From contig CAMLNY010000129.1 of NCBI GenBank assembly GCA_946481405.1, positions 1 to 5,384 of the forward strand: a stretch of 5,384 bases of DNA, in the 5' to 3' direction. The notes below the pieces were generated by a model that made no database searches, was not told the DNA's origin, and saw only the letters and a list, made by a program, of their open reading frames with translations. This DNA is from an uncultured Brevundimonas sp. (GTDB lineage Bacteria > Pseudomonadota > Alphaproteobacteria > Caulobacterales > Caulobacteraceae). Shown here piece by piece: positions 1 through 5,384 of this stretch. The translations under genes and the position numbers were made by a program. Each line of letters opens with the position of its first letter. Position 1 is the first letter of the stretch.

Positions 1-996
1 GACCAGCCCGAGATCGTCTGGCCGGCCGCGGGTCACGATCCCGAAGTGCGTCAGAAGGGTCTGGACGAACTGGCCCTGTGTTTCGATCTGGCGGCCATGG
101 CCCGGCGCGGCCTGCTGATCCTGCCCGACCTCATCCTGCGTCCGACCGGCGACCAGCTGGCCGAGCTGCGTCTCCTGATCCGCGACAGCGGCGGGATCGT
201 CGCCGACGGCGGCCCGCGCATGCTGGAGATCTTCTTCTCCCATCTGGCGGACGCCTCCCTGATCCTGCGGCTGGTTGTGCATTCGTCCCAGTCGGCGGCC
301 AAGGAAGGCCTGCTGTCGGAATCCGAGATGGCCGTCTTCGTGAACCGGCTGATCGGCGAGGTGGAGGCTCGGGTGACCCGCATCGCCTCGCACAAGCCGG
401 GCGCCAAGGCCGATCCGGGGCCGGGCGTGCGCGCCGACATCGCCTGGTGCGCCGAGACCTTGGGCGAACTGGACATCACCCTGCAGCTCGATCCCGAAGG
501 GACCTGGGGCAAGCAGGCGCGGGAGGCCCGGGAGCGGATCAACAAGAGCCTGACCGGTACCCTGCGGTCGCTGGACCGGACCCTCGATCGGCTGATGCCG
601 TCGAAGACGGTCAAGACGGCGGGGCGGATGACGAAACAGGCGCCGGACCTCCAGGCCGAGGCCGCGCCGCTGGAGGCCGTTCAGGCGGCGGTGGTGCAAC
701 TGACCCTGCTGGGCGCCCTGCGCACGGCGGCCCAGGTCTTCGGCTGCGAGGGCCTGCGCGTCCAGCTGGTCCAATCCGTAATCGAGCGGATTACCGGCTG
801 GGTCGACATGGTCATCGAGGCCGTCAACGCGGGCGACGCCCCGGATCAGCGCAAGTCGCTGGCCATGGTCGAGACCCTGGCAAAATGCCTTGTGCTGATC
901 GAGGCCAGCGATGCGGCCCGGACGGTTCGCCGCAGGGCGGGCGCCGCTGGCGCACGGCCGTCGCTGGATGAGGCCCACTCGCCGCGAGCCGCCTGA
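1..996 (+). CDS. Unrecognised helical protein, 5' end cut by window edge
   Basis: I do not recognise this family and assign no function. The frame is open from base 1, so the gene probably begins upstream. A GTG at 46 could start a 316-residue protein, but the 15 codons before it read as ordinary coding sequence and no Shine-Dalgarno sequence precedes it. The 331 visible residues look mostly alpha-helical and soluble: no signal peptide, no clear membrane segment, and amphipathic stretches rich in Leu, Ala, Arg and Glu. The N-terminal half has a hydrophobic patch (GLLILPDLILRPTG, visible residues about 37-50). A basic, Pro/Lys/Ala-rich hinge lies near visible residues 199-225, followed by a second helical region (LTLLGALRTAAQVFGCEGL onward) and an Arg/Ala-rich tail, which suggests two helical domains. 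It stops 75 bp before ccmI on the same strand, so co-transcription is possible. That it is a real gene is well supported; its role is unknown. Confidence 0.8.
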   Translation, partial: DQPEIVWPAAGHDPEVRQKGLDELALCFDLAAMARRGLLILPDLILRPTGDQLAELRLLIRDSGGIVADGGPRMLEIFFSHLADASLILRLVVHSSQSAAKEGLLSESEMAVFVNRLIGEVEARVTRIASHKPGAKADPGPGVRADIAWCAETLGELDITLQLDPEGTWGKQAREARERINKSLTGTLRSLDRTLDRLMPSKTVKTAGRMTKQAPDLQAEAAPLEAVQAAVVQLTLLGALRTAAQVFGCEGLRVQLVQSVIERITGWVDMVIEAVNAGDAPDQRKSLAMVETLAKCLVLIEASDAARTVRRRAGAAGARPSLDEAHSPRAA

Positions 997-1024
997 TCCA
1001 GCTTGATGCTGGAGCCTGATCCAG
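991..1024 (+). repeat. 11-bp direct repeat spanning the stop codon of the first gene
   Basis: GCCTGATCCAG occurs at 991-1001 and again, identically, at 1014-1024. The first copy contains the last Ala codon and the TGA stop of the upstream gene; the second forms most of the left arm of the palindrome at 1012-1059. Between them, TCCAGC (997-1002) and GCTGGA (1008-1013) form a 6-bp hairpin with a 5-nt loop. This looks like a partial duplication of the end of the palindromic element, though chance cannot be excluded for 11 bp. Confidence 0.6.
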
Positions 1025-1059
1025 TCGGAAAACCGCTTACACTTTTCCGGATCAGGCTC
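1012..1059 (-). repeat. Palindromic intergenic element, alphaproteobacterial interspersed-repeat type
   Basis: The arms GAGCCTGATCC (1012-1022) and GGATCAGGCTC (1049-1059) are perfect 11-bp complements. Inside them GGAAAA (1027-1032) pairs with TTTTCC (1043-1048), leaving a 4-nt bulge AGTC on the left side and a 10-nt loop (1033-1042). Read on the minus strand, the order GATCCGGAAAAGTG, then GCGGTTTTCC, then GATCAGGCTC resembles a palindromic repeat I recall from intergenic regions of many Alphaproteobacteria; that match is from memory. No U-run follows, so it is a poor intrinsic terminator. In mRNA it could fold into a strong stem between the first gene and ccmI, affecting 3'-end stability or expression of the downstream operon. 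Confidence 0.75.
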
Positions 1060-1071
1060 TAACGAGCGGCC

Positions 1072-1884
1072 ATGATCATCTTCTGGACCCTGGCCGGACT
1101 GGCCACGGCGCTGGCCGGGCTGCTGGTGCTGAGCCTCGCGCGACGCGGCGCGGATCGCGAACAGCCGGTGGCCGACACGGGCGTGGCGGAACTGGCCGAA
1201 CTGGACCGGCTGAAGGCGCGGGGTCTGCTGGAAGAGGATGCCTATCTGGCAGCCCGGGCCGAGGCGGGACGACGGCTGCTGGCCGGCAACGGCCCCGAGG
1301 CTGCGCCGCGCGTCGGCGGGCGGGACCGGACGCTGGTGCTGGGCGGGTTGGTCGCGGCGGTCGTGGCGACGCTGGGTCTGTATTTCGTGATCGGCGATCC
1401 CGGCCTGCCGGATCAGTCCTGGGAGCGGCGGATCGACGACTGGGCGTCCAGTCCTGAGACGCTCGACGCGCCCCAGATCGCAGCGGTCCTGACCCGGGCG
1501 GTCAAGCGCGACCCCGACAACCGCACCGCCCTGACCATGCTGGGCGCGGCCCGGTTCGAGGCGGGCGATCCCATTGGCGCAGCCTCAGCCTTCCGCCGGG
1601 CGCTGCAGATCGATCCGAACGATGCGACCAGCTGGGCGCGGCTGGGCGAAAGTCTGGTGCGGGCGGCGGACGGAGAGGTGGGCGTCGACGCCGAGGCCGC
1701 CTTTACCCGCGCGCTTAACCTCGACGCCGACCAGCTCGGCGCCCGCTACTTCCTCGGGGAGGCGGCGCTGGCGCGGGGCGACACGGCCAGGGCGCGCGAG
1801 GTCTGGACGCCGCTGATCGCCGCCCTCGACCCGGCCGATCCGCGACGGGCCGATCTGGTCAGCCGTCTGGACGCGGCCGCATGA
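1072..1884 (+). CDS. ccmI: Cytochrome c maturation protein CcmI (CycH), TPR apocytochrome chaperone
   Basis: CcmI belongs to System I cytochrome c biogenesis. It is an inner-membrane protein that binds the C-terminal helix of apocytochrome c in the periplasm and presents it to CcmF/CcmH for heme ligation. The 270 residues show the family layout: transmembrane helix 1 at about 2-22, a cytoplasmic loop with a Leu/Ala-rich helix (about 38-70; ELAELDRLKARGLLEEDAYL is typical), transmembrane helix 2 at about 87-107, then a periplasmic TPR region. The clearest TPR spans about 150-183 (AARFEAGDPIGAASAFRRAL, then DPND); further repeats lie near 184-218 and 222-252. At 270 residues it is shorter than the 350-410 common in other proteobacteria, so the distal TPR/C-terminal part is reduced. 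ATG at 1072 is chosen because helix 1 starts at once; only a weak GAG precedes it. It is the first ccm gene of the operon, and its TGA overlaps a possible 16-codon ORF by ATGA. Confidence 0.93.
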   Translation: MIIFWTLAGLATALAGLLVLSLARRGADREQPVADTGVAELAELDRLKARGLLEEDAYLAARAEAGRRLLAGNGPEAAPRVGGRDRTLVLGGLVAAVVATLGLYFVIGDPGLPDQSWERRIDDWASSPETLDAPQIAAVLTRAVKRDPDNRTALTMLGAARFEAGDPIGAASAFRRALQIDPNDATSWARLGESLVRAADGEVGVDAEAAFTRALNLDADQLGARYFLGEAALARGDTARAREVWTPLIAALDPADPRRADLVSRLDAAA

Positions 1885-1931
1885 CCCGTTGGAGCCGCAC
1901 CCGAGTGGCGCTATACGGCGCGACTTCATGA
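1881..1931 (+). CDS. Possible 16-codon linking ORF between ccmI and ccmE
   Basis: An ATG at 1881 overlaps the ccmI stop (ATGA, 1881-1884). Its frame runs 16 codons (MTRWSRTRVALYGATS) to a TGA at 1929-1931, which overlaps the ccmE ATG at 1928 (ATGA again). The product is basic and matches nothing I know. The arrangement would let ribosomes leaving ccmI reinitiate and be handed on to ccmE, bridging the only gap in an otherwise overlapping operon. It may be a chance product of a 43-bp spacer, and there is no evidence that the peptide itself is functional. Confidence 0.3.
   Translation: MTRWSRTRVALYGATS
1889..1917 (+). promoter_or_regulatory. Weak promoter-like motif just before ccmE
   Basis: TTGGAGC (1889-1895) and GCTATACG (1910-1917) are 14 bp apart. 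They resemble the Caulobacter sigma-73 pattern (TTGACGS, 10-14 bp, GCTANAWC) at 5 of 7 and 6 of 8 positions. A transcript would begin around 1924, only a few bases before the ccmE ATG, giving a near-leaderless mRNA. This fits the lack of any Shine-Dalgarno sequence before ccmE, but the match is imperfect and the call tentative. Confidence 0.25.
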
Positions 1932-2398
1932 GCTGGCTTCCCAAATCGCCGAAGGCGCGTCGCCGCCTGTGGGTCGTGGCCGCAGCCGCGCCCGTGCTGG
2001 CGCTCGCGGTCGGCCTGTCGCTGTGGGCCATGCAGGGCAGCGTGACCTTCTTCTTCTCACCGTCCGAAGCCACGATCGAGGCCGCGCCGGAAGGCCGGGT
2101 CATCCGCCTGGGCGGTCTGGTCGAGGCGGGCAGTGTCGAACATCACGGCGCGACCGTCGCCTTCACCGTCACCGACAACGTCGCGACCAGCCGGGTCGTC
2201 TATCACGGCGACCTGCCGGACCTGTTCCGCGAGGGGCAGGGGATCGTGGCGCAAGGGAAGTTCGGCCCCGACCGCGTCTTCCACGCCGACAGCGTGCTGG
2301 CCAAGCACGACGAGACCTATATGCCGCGCGAGGTCGCCGACCGGCTGAAGGAAAAGGGCGAATGGCGGCCCGCTGACGGCGGGTCCAGCCGTTCATGA
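1928..2398 (+). CDS. ccmE: Periplasmic heme chaperone CcmE (CycJ)
   Basis: CcmE receives heme from the CcmABCD complex, holds it covalently through a histidine on the periplasmic side of the inner membrane, and passes it to CcmF. The 156 residues are a normal family length. A short basic cytoplasmic start (KSPKARRRL, residues 6-14) leads into one membrane anchor at about 15-36, followed by an OB-fold beta-barrel domain (about 45-125: VIRLGGLVEAGSV, VAFTVTD, GDLPDLFREGQGIVAQG). The heme-binding signature is intact: LAKHDETYMP with His127 as the covalent heme ligand and Tyr131 as axial ligand, the His-x3-Tyr spacing of E. coli His130/Tyr134. The flexible C-terminal tail after it is short and hydrophilic. 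A TTG at 1889 would add 13 residues before the basic start; ATG 1928 is preferred because it gives the conserved N-terminus. It follows ccmI by 43 bp and overlaps ccmF by ATGA. No clear Shine-Dalgarno sequence precedes it. Confidence 0.97.
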   Translation: MSWLPKSPKARRRLWVVAAAAPVLALAVGLSLWAMQGSVTFFFSPSEATIEAAPEGRVIRLGGLVEAGSVEHHGATVAFTVTDNVATSRVVYHGDLPDLFREGQGIVAQGKFGPDRVFHADSVLAKHDETYMPREVADRLKEKGEWRPADGGSSRS

Positions 2399-4302
2399 TC
2401 GTCGAATTCGGCGCCTTCGCGCTGATCCTCGCCCTGATGCTGTCGGTGCTGCAGACCGGTCTGGCGACGGTCGGGCGGGCGCGGCGCAGCCCGCTGCTGG
2501 CAGGTGGGGCGGAAGGCGCGGCCGTCGGGGCGGCCCTGGCCACGGCGCTGGCCTTCGCAGCCCTGATCTTCGCCTTCGCGACCTCGGACTTCTCGGTCGC
2601 CAACGTCGCGGCCAACAGCCACACCGACAAGCCGATGCTCTACAAGGTGGCCGCGGCCTGGGGCAGCCATGAGGGGTCGCTGGTCCTGTGGTGTCTGGTC
2701 ATGACCGGGTTCGGCGCGGCCCTGACGCGGGCGCGGGGCCTGCCGTTCGGACTGAAGGCCTCGGCAGTCGCCGTCCAGGGCGGGTTGGGGGCCTTATTCT
2801 TGGCCTTCGCCGTCTTCACCTCGAACCCGTTCGATCGGATCGACCCGGCGCCGCTTCAGGGGGCGTCGCTGAACCCCCTGCTGCAGGATCCGGCCCTCGC
2901 GATCCATCCGCCCATGCTCTACGCAGGCTATGTCGGCTTCTCGGTGACCTTCTCGCTGGCTGTCGCCGCCCTGATCGAGGGCAAGGCTTTCTCCGGCTTC
3001 TGGCCCGCCTGGGGGCGCTGGGTGCGACCCTGGGCGCTGGCGAGCTGGGTCTTCCTGACGGCCGGGATCACGCTCGGCGCCTTCTGGGCCTACTACGAGC
3101 TCGGCTGGGGCGGCTGGTGGTTCTGGGATCCCGTGGAGAATGCGTCGTTCATGCCCTGGCTGGCGGGGGCGGCCCTGCTGCACTCGGCGGTGGTCACCGA
3201 GCGGCGCGGGGCGCTGGCGGGCTGGACGGTGTTTCTGGCTCTGCTCGCCTTCTCCTTCTCCATGCTGGGCGCCTTCCTCGTCCGATCCGGCGTCCTGACC
3301 TCGGTCCACGCCTTCGCCGTCGATCCTGAGCGGGGCCTGATGCTGCTGGGCATTCTGGGCGCCACGGCGGGGTCCGCCTTCGCCCTGTTCGCCTGGCGGG
3401 CGCCCCAGCTGAAGGGCGGCGGCCTGTTCGCCCCGATCAGCCGCGAGGGCGCGCTGGTCCTCAACAACCTCTTCCTGACCGTAGCGGCGGTGACGGTGCT
3501 TCTGGGCACCCTCTATCCGTTGATCCTGGAGGCGGCGACGGGGGCGACCATCTCGGTCGGGCCTCCGTACTTCGCCCTGACCTTCACGCCCCTGATGGCC
3601 GTGGCCTTCCTGATCCTGCCGGCCGGGCCGCTGCTGGCGTGGAAGCGCGGCGATGCGATGGGGGCGATGCAGAGGCTGGCCGTCGCCGGCGGTCTGGCGA
3701 TCCTGTGCGGCTTCCTCAGCTGGCTGGCGTTCGAGCCTCGCAAGGCTCTGGCGGCGGCGGGGCTGGCCATGGGCGCCTGGCTGATCCTCGGAGCTCTGGC
3801 CGAGGTCGTCGAGCGTGTGCGTCTGTTCCGCGCGCCGATGGCCGAGGTCGGGCGCCGGGCGAAGGGTCTGCCGCTCGGCGCCTGGGGCATGACGCTCGCG
3901 CACGCCGGTCTGGGCCTGTTCGTGCTCGGCGCTGTGGTGGAGACTGGCTTCAAGGTCGAGGCCGCCGCCCCCCTGCCCGTCGGCGGTGAAATCCATGCCG
4001 GACGCTGGGCCGTCACTCTGGACAAGGTCACCGCAGAGCGTCGGTTCTTCCCGGCGGGCGGCCAGACGACGACCGAGGTCGGCCTCGATTTCCGCGGGCT
4101 GGACGATGTCTATGTCGTCATGGGCGAGCGTCGCTCGACGCCCGAGGCCGACCGGGCCTGGACGGTGCGGGTCTATTACAATCCGTGGGCCCGGCTGATC
4201 TTCCTCGGACCTTTCGTCATGGCGTTGGGCGGGGTGCTGTCCCTGTTCGACCGTCGACTGAGGCTGGCGGTCGGCGGTCGGCGCAGGGCGGCCGTCGCGT
4301 GA
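2395..4302 (+). CDS. ccmF: Heme lyase subunit CcmF (CycK)
   Basis: CcmF is the integral-membrane core of the System I holocytochrome c synthetase: it takes heme from holo-CcmE and, with CcmH and CcmI, attaches it to the CxxCH motif of apocytochrome c. The 635 residues are a full family length, with about 15 predicted membrane helices, the last at about 599-617. The WWD heme-handling domain is intact at about 236-256 (LGWGGWWFWDPVENASFMPW). All four expected histidines are visible: periplasmic His171 (HPPMLYAGYVG) and His305 (VLTSVHAF), and membrane His263 (LLHSAVV) and His503 (LAHAGLGLF), matching E. coli 173, 303, 261 and 491. Between the last two helices lies a periplasmic domain (about 520-597). 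The ATG at 2395 overlaps the ccmE stop (ATGA) and the stop overlaps the ccmH GTG (GTGA), so translational coupling on both sides is likely. No truncation or frameshift is visible. Confidence 0.98.
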   Translation: MIVEFGAFALILALMLSVLQTGLATVGRARRSPLLAGGAEGAAVGAALATALAFAALIFAFATSDFSVANVAANSHTDKPMLYKVAAAWGSHEGSLVLWCLVMTGFGAALTRARGLPFGLKASAVAVQGGLGALFLAFAVFTSNPFDRIDPAPLQGASLNPLLQDPALAIHPPMLYAGYVGFSVTFSLAVAALIEGKAFSGFWPAWGRWVRPWALASWVFLTAGITLGAFWAYYELGWGGWWFWDPVENASFMPWLAGAALLHSAVVTERRGALAGWTVFLALLAFSFSMLGAFLVRSGVLTSVHAFAVDPERGLMLLGILGATAGSAFALFAWRAPQLKGGGLFAPISREGALVLNNLFLTVAAVTVLLGTLYPLILEAATGATISVGPPYFALTFTPLMAVAFLILPAGPLLAWKRGDAMGAMQRLAVAGGLAILCGFLSWLAFEPRKALAAAGLAMGAWLILGALAEVVERVRLFRAPMAEVGRRAKGLPLGAWGMTLAHAGLGLFVLGAVVETGFKVEAAAPLPVGGEIHAGRWAVTLDKVTAERRFFPAGGQTTTEVGLDFRGLDDVYVVMGERRSTPEADRAWTVRVYYNPWARLIFLGPFVMALGGVLSLFDRRLRLAVGGRRRAAVA

Positions 4303-4763
4303 CCCGGCTGCTGCTGATCCTGCTGACTGCGTTGGTCCTCTCCACCCCCGCTCTGGCCCAGGAGGCGCGGGCCCAGCGGTTGTTCTCGGTGGTCCGCTGC
4401 GTCGTCTGCCAGCACGAATCCATCGCCGACAGCCCCGCCGGGATCGCGGGCGATATGCGCCGCCTGATCCGCGAGGAGATCGCCTCGGGCGCCACGGACC
4501 AGCAGGTTCGCGACGACCTCGTGCGCCGCTACGGCGACTATGTGCTGTTCACCCCGCCGGTGCGGACGGGCACGTGGCTGCTGTGGTTCGGGCCGGGCCT
4601 GCTCGTCGTTCTGGGCGCGATCGCCCTGGCCCTGTTCGCGCGGCGCAAGCCCGTCGAGACCGCGCCGCTTTCGCCTGAAGAGGAGCGTCGGCTGGCCGAT
4701 CTTCTCCAGACTGAAACGGTTCGCCCTGATCCTGACGCATCCGCGCCTCACGACGGGCGTTGA
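4299..4763 (+). CDS. ccmH: Cytochrome c maturation thiol protein CcmH (CycL)
   Basis: CcmH is a membrane-anchored periplasmic protein that, with CcmG, keeps the apocytochrome CxxCH cysteines reduced and acts in the CcmF/H/I ligation complex. The 154 residues start with a Sec signal peptide (TRLLLILLTALVLSTPALA, cleavage probably after Ala20). The redox motif RCVVCQ follows with Cys34 and Cys37, then the conserved three-helix region (HESIADSPAGIAGDMRRLI, then ASGATDQQVRDDLVRRYGDYVLFTPP) and one membrane helix at about 93-113, ending in a short charged tail. It is the short single-domain form, not the long CcmH of E. coli that carries a fused CcmI-like TPR domain; here CcmI is separate. GTG 4299 is chosen because it overlaps the ccmF stop as GTGA and places the signal peptide at the N-terminus; an ATG at 4185 in the same frame would add 38 residues lying wholly inside ccmF. 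AGGG at 4285-4288 is a weak ribosome site. It is the last ccm gene here. Confidence 0.96.
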   Translation: MTRLLLILLTALVLSTPALAQEARAQRLFSVVRCVVCQHESIADSPAGIAGDMRRLIREEIASGATDQQVRDDLVRRYGDYVLFTPPVRTGTWLLWFGPGLLVVLGAIALALFARRKPVETAPLSPEEERRLADLLQTETVRPDPDASAPHDGR

Positions 4764-4778
4764 GGCGGATCAAGCCTC
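4762..4778 (+). terminator. Weak hairpin at the end of ccmH
   Basis: GAGGC (4762-4766) and GCCTC (4774-4778) form a 5-bp stem with a 7-nt loop that starts within the ccmH stop codon. No T-run follows, so it is not a good intrinsic terminator; termination here may be Rho-dependent, or transcription may read through into the protease gene. Confidence 0.2.
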
Positions 4779-4790
4779 GCGGCGCAGTGG

Positions 4791-4818
4791 TTGGCGAAAG
4801 CCGTCACGGCGCTATATC
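4791..4818 (+). promoter_or_regulatory. Sigma-73-type promoter for the HtrA/DegP gene
   Basis: GCTATATC (4811-4818) matches all eight positions of the Caulobacter housekeeping -10 consensus GCTANAWC. TTGGCGA (4791-4797) lies 13 bp upstream and fits the -35 TTGACGS except at the fourth and the last position. The spacing is within the expected 10-14 bp. Transcription would begin near 4825, giving a leader of about 56 nt. The consensus is from established knowledge; the match was read by eye. No heat-shock-type -35/-10 pair was seen. Confidence 0.6.
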
Positions 4819-4880
4819 ACAAGGCGAAACGGGCGCCGGTCAGTGTTTGGCCGGGCCCATGAAGGATCGAAAAGACACCG

Positions 4881-5384
4881 ATGCTGAAGCGCAAGGAATT
4901 CATCCTGGGGGCCGCCGTCGGCCTGACTTTCGCGGCCGCCGCGACCGCCGGGGGCGTGATCGACTGGCCGGGCGCCAATGCGGCGGAGGCGCACGGCCGC
5001 CTCGTCCCGTCCGCCGGGGCCGCCGGTCTTGCCTTCGCCCCGCCCCAGGGGGCGCCGCTCAGCTTCGCCGACATCTTCGACCAGGTCTCGCCCGCCGTTG
5101 TCCAGATCGACGTCGAGACGCGCATCGAACGCCCGCGCGGCGGCGTGATCCCGATCCCCGGCCTGCCCGGCTTCGGCTTCCAGGCCCCCGAGACCCAGGA
5201 GCCCGGCGAAGACGAGGACGCCCCGACCGCCCAGGGCGCCGGGTCCGGCTTCTTCATCTCGGCCGACGGCTTCATCGTCACCAACAACCACGTCGTGGCC
5301 AACGCGACCAAGATCACGGTCAAGCTGTCGGACGGTCGAGAACTCCCGGGCCGTCTGGTCGGGCGTGACGCCGATACCGACCTG
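4881..5384 (+). CDS. HtrA/DegP-family periplasmic serine protease, 3' end cut by window edge
   Basis: The frame opens at ATG 4881 and runs without a stop to the window end, giving the first 168 residues of a protein that should be about 450-520 long. HtrA/DegP proteases degrade or chaperone misfolded envelope proteins. Residues 1-35 are an export signal: basic LKRKEF, a hydrophobic Ala/Gly/Leu core (about 8-25), then possible cleavage near ANAA. The trypsin-like domain begins at about 61 ([20 protein letters not shown]). Residues about 82-118 form a Pro/Gly-rich then acidic insertion (PGEDEDAP) at the position of the DegP LA loop. GAGSGFFIS (119-127) and TNNHVV give catalytic His137; the final visible DTDL gives Asp167, the probable catalytic aspartate. 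The catalytic serine (GNSGG) and PDZ domains lie past the edge. AAAGA at 4871-4875 is a modest ribosome site. The subtype (DegP, DegQ or DegS) cannot be decided from this fragment, so I give no symbol. A dedicated promoter precedes it. Confidence 0.93.
   Translation, partial: MLKRKEFILGAAVGLTFAAAATAGGVIDWPGANAAEAHGRLVPSAGAAGLAFAPPQGAPLSFADIFDQVSPAVVQIDVETRIERPRGGVIPIPGLPGFGFQAPETQEPGEDEDAPTAQGAGSGFFISADGFIVTNNHVVANATKITVKLSDGRELPGRLVGRDADTDL

Noticed and set aside
51..614. 187-codon minus-strand frame opposite the first gene
   Set aside because: Ser/Arg/Pro-rich composition and no start signals; a shadow of the + strand gene.
78..971. 297-codon open frame in another + frame over the first gene
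   Set aside because: The translation is Arg/Gly/Pro/Ala-rich with no structure-like pattern; the frame ending at 996 gives a far more protein-like sequence.
1012..1071. Intrinsic terminator made by the palindrome
   Set aside because: The stem is strong, but it is AT-rich at its top, bulged, and followed by TAACGAGCGG rather than a T-run.
1889..1927. TTG at 1889 as the start of ccmE
   Set aside because: It would add MEPHPSGAIRRDF ahead of the conserved basic N-terminus and anchor; ATG 1928 gives the normal CcmE length.
2794..3996. 400-codon open frame on the minus strand opposite ccmF
   Set aside because: Its product is a low-complexity mix of Arg, Gln, Gly, His and Pro, typical of an antisense frame in high-GC DNA, and it lies wholly inside a fully conserved ccmF.
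4185..4298. ATG at 4185 as the start of ccmH
   Set aside because: It would place 38 residues inside ccmF and bury the signal peptide; GTG 4299 overlaps the ccmF stop exactly as GTGA.
4760..5368. 202-codon + strand frame overlapping the protease gene
   Set aside because: It is almost all Arg, Gly, Pro and Asp, and the alternative frame from 4881 encodes clear HtrA motifs.
1..5384. tRNA or rRNA genes, CRISPR array, insertion sequence, phage or toxin-antitoxin module
   Set aside because: I saw no regularly spaced repeats, transposase motifs, tRNA-like cloverleaf or unlike base composition; the window is ordinary core chromosome.

Overview
The window is a stretch of chromosome with roughly 70% GC and densely packed genes, all on the + strand. 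It reads as Alphaproteobacteria, most likely Caulobacterales (Brevundimonas/Caulobacter type). Three things point there: the protein sequences, the split cytochrome c maturation locus without ccmG, and a promoter before the last gene that matches the Caulobacter housekeeping sigma consensus. The genus is inferred from memory of families, not from a search.

Layout: (1) 1-996, the 3' part of an unrecognised, probably helical and soluble protein whose reading frame is open to the left edge. (2) 997-1071, a short intergenic gap filled by hairpins. The main one is a 48-bp palindrome resembling a repeat scattered through alphaproteobacterial intergenic regions; an 11-bp direct repeat runs from it back into the preceding stop codon. 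(3) 1072-4763, a compact ccmI-ccmE-ccmF-ccmH operon (cycHJKL in the older rhizobial naming). Neighbouring genes overlap by ATGA or GTGA, except for a 43-bp gap between ccmI and ccmE that holds a possible 16-codon ORF overlapping both. (4) 4764-4880, an intergenic region with a good promoter candidate. (5) 4881-5384, the N-terminal part of an HtrA/DegP-family serine protease cut by the right edge.

How the genes work together: CcmE is the periplasmic heme chaperone, holding heme covalently on a histidine. CcmF takes heme from holo-CcmE. CcmI (TPR domain) and CcmH (CxxC thiol protein) bring in apocytochrome c with its CxxCH cysteines reduced, and CcmF/CcmH/CcmI complete thioether ligation. The loading half of System I (CcmABCD) and the thioredoxin CcmG are not here and are expected elsewhere in the genome, as is usual in this class. 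The protease is a periplasmic quality-control factor with its own promoter; a functional link to the ccm genes is only inferred.

I found no undescribed multi-gene system. The observations most worth a second look are the palindromic element and its partial duplication, the ATGA-bounded 16-codon ORF, the promoter-like motifs placed almost on top of the ccmI and ccmE starts, and the unidentified first gene.
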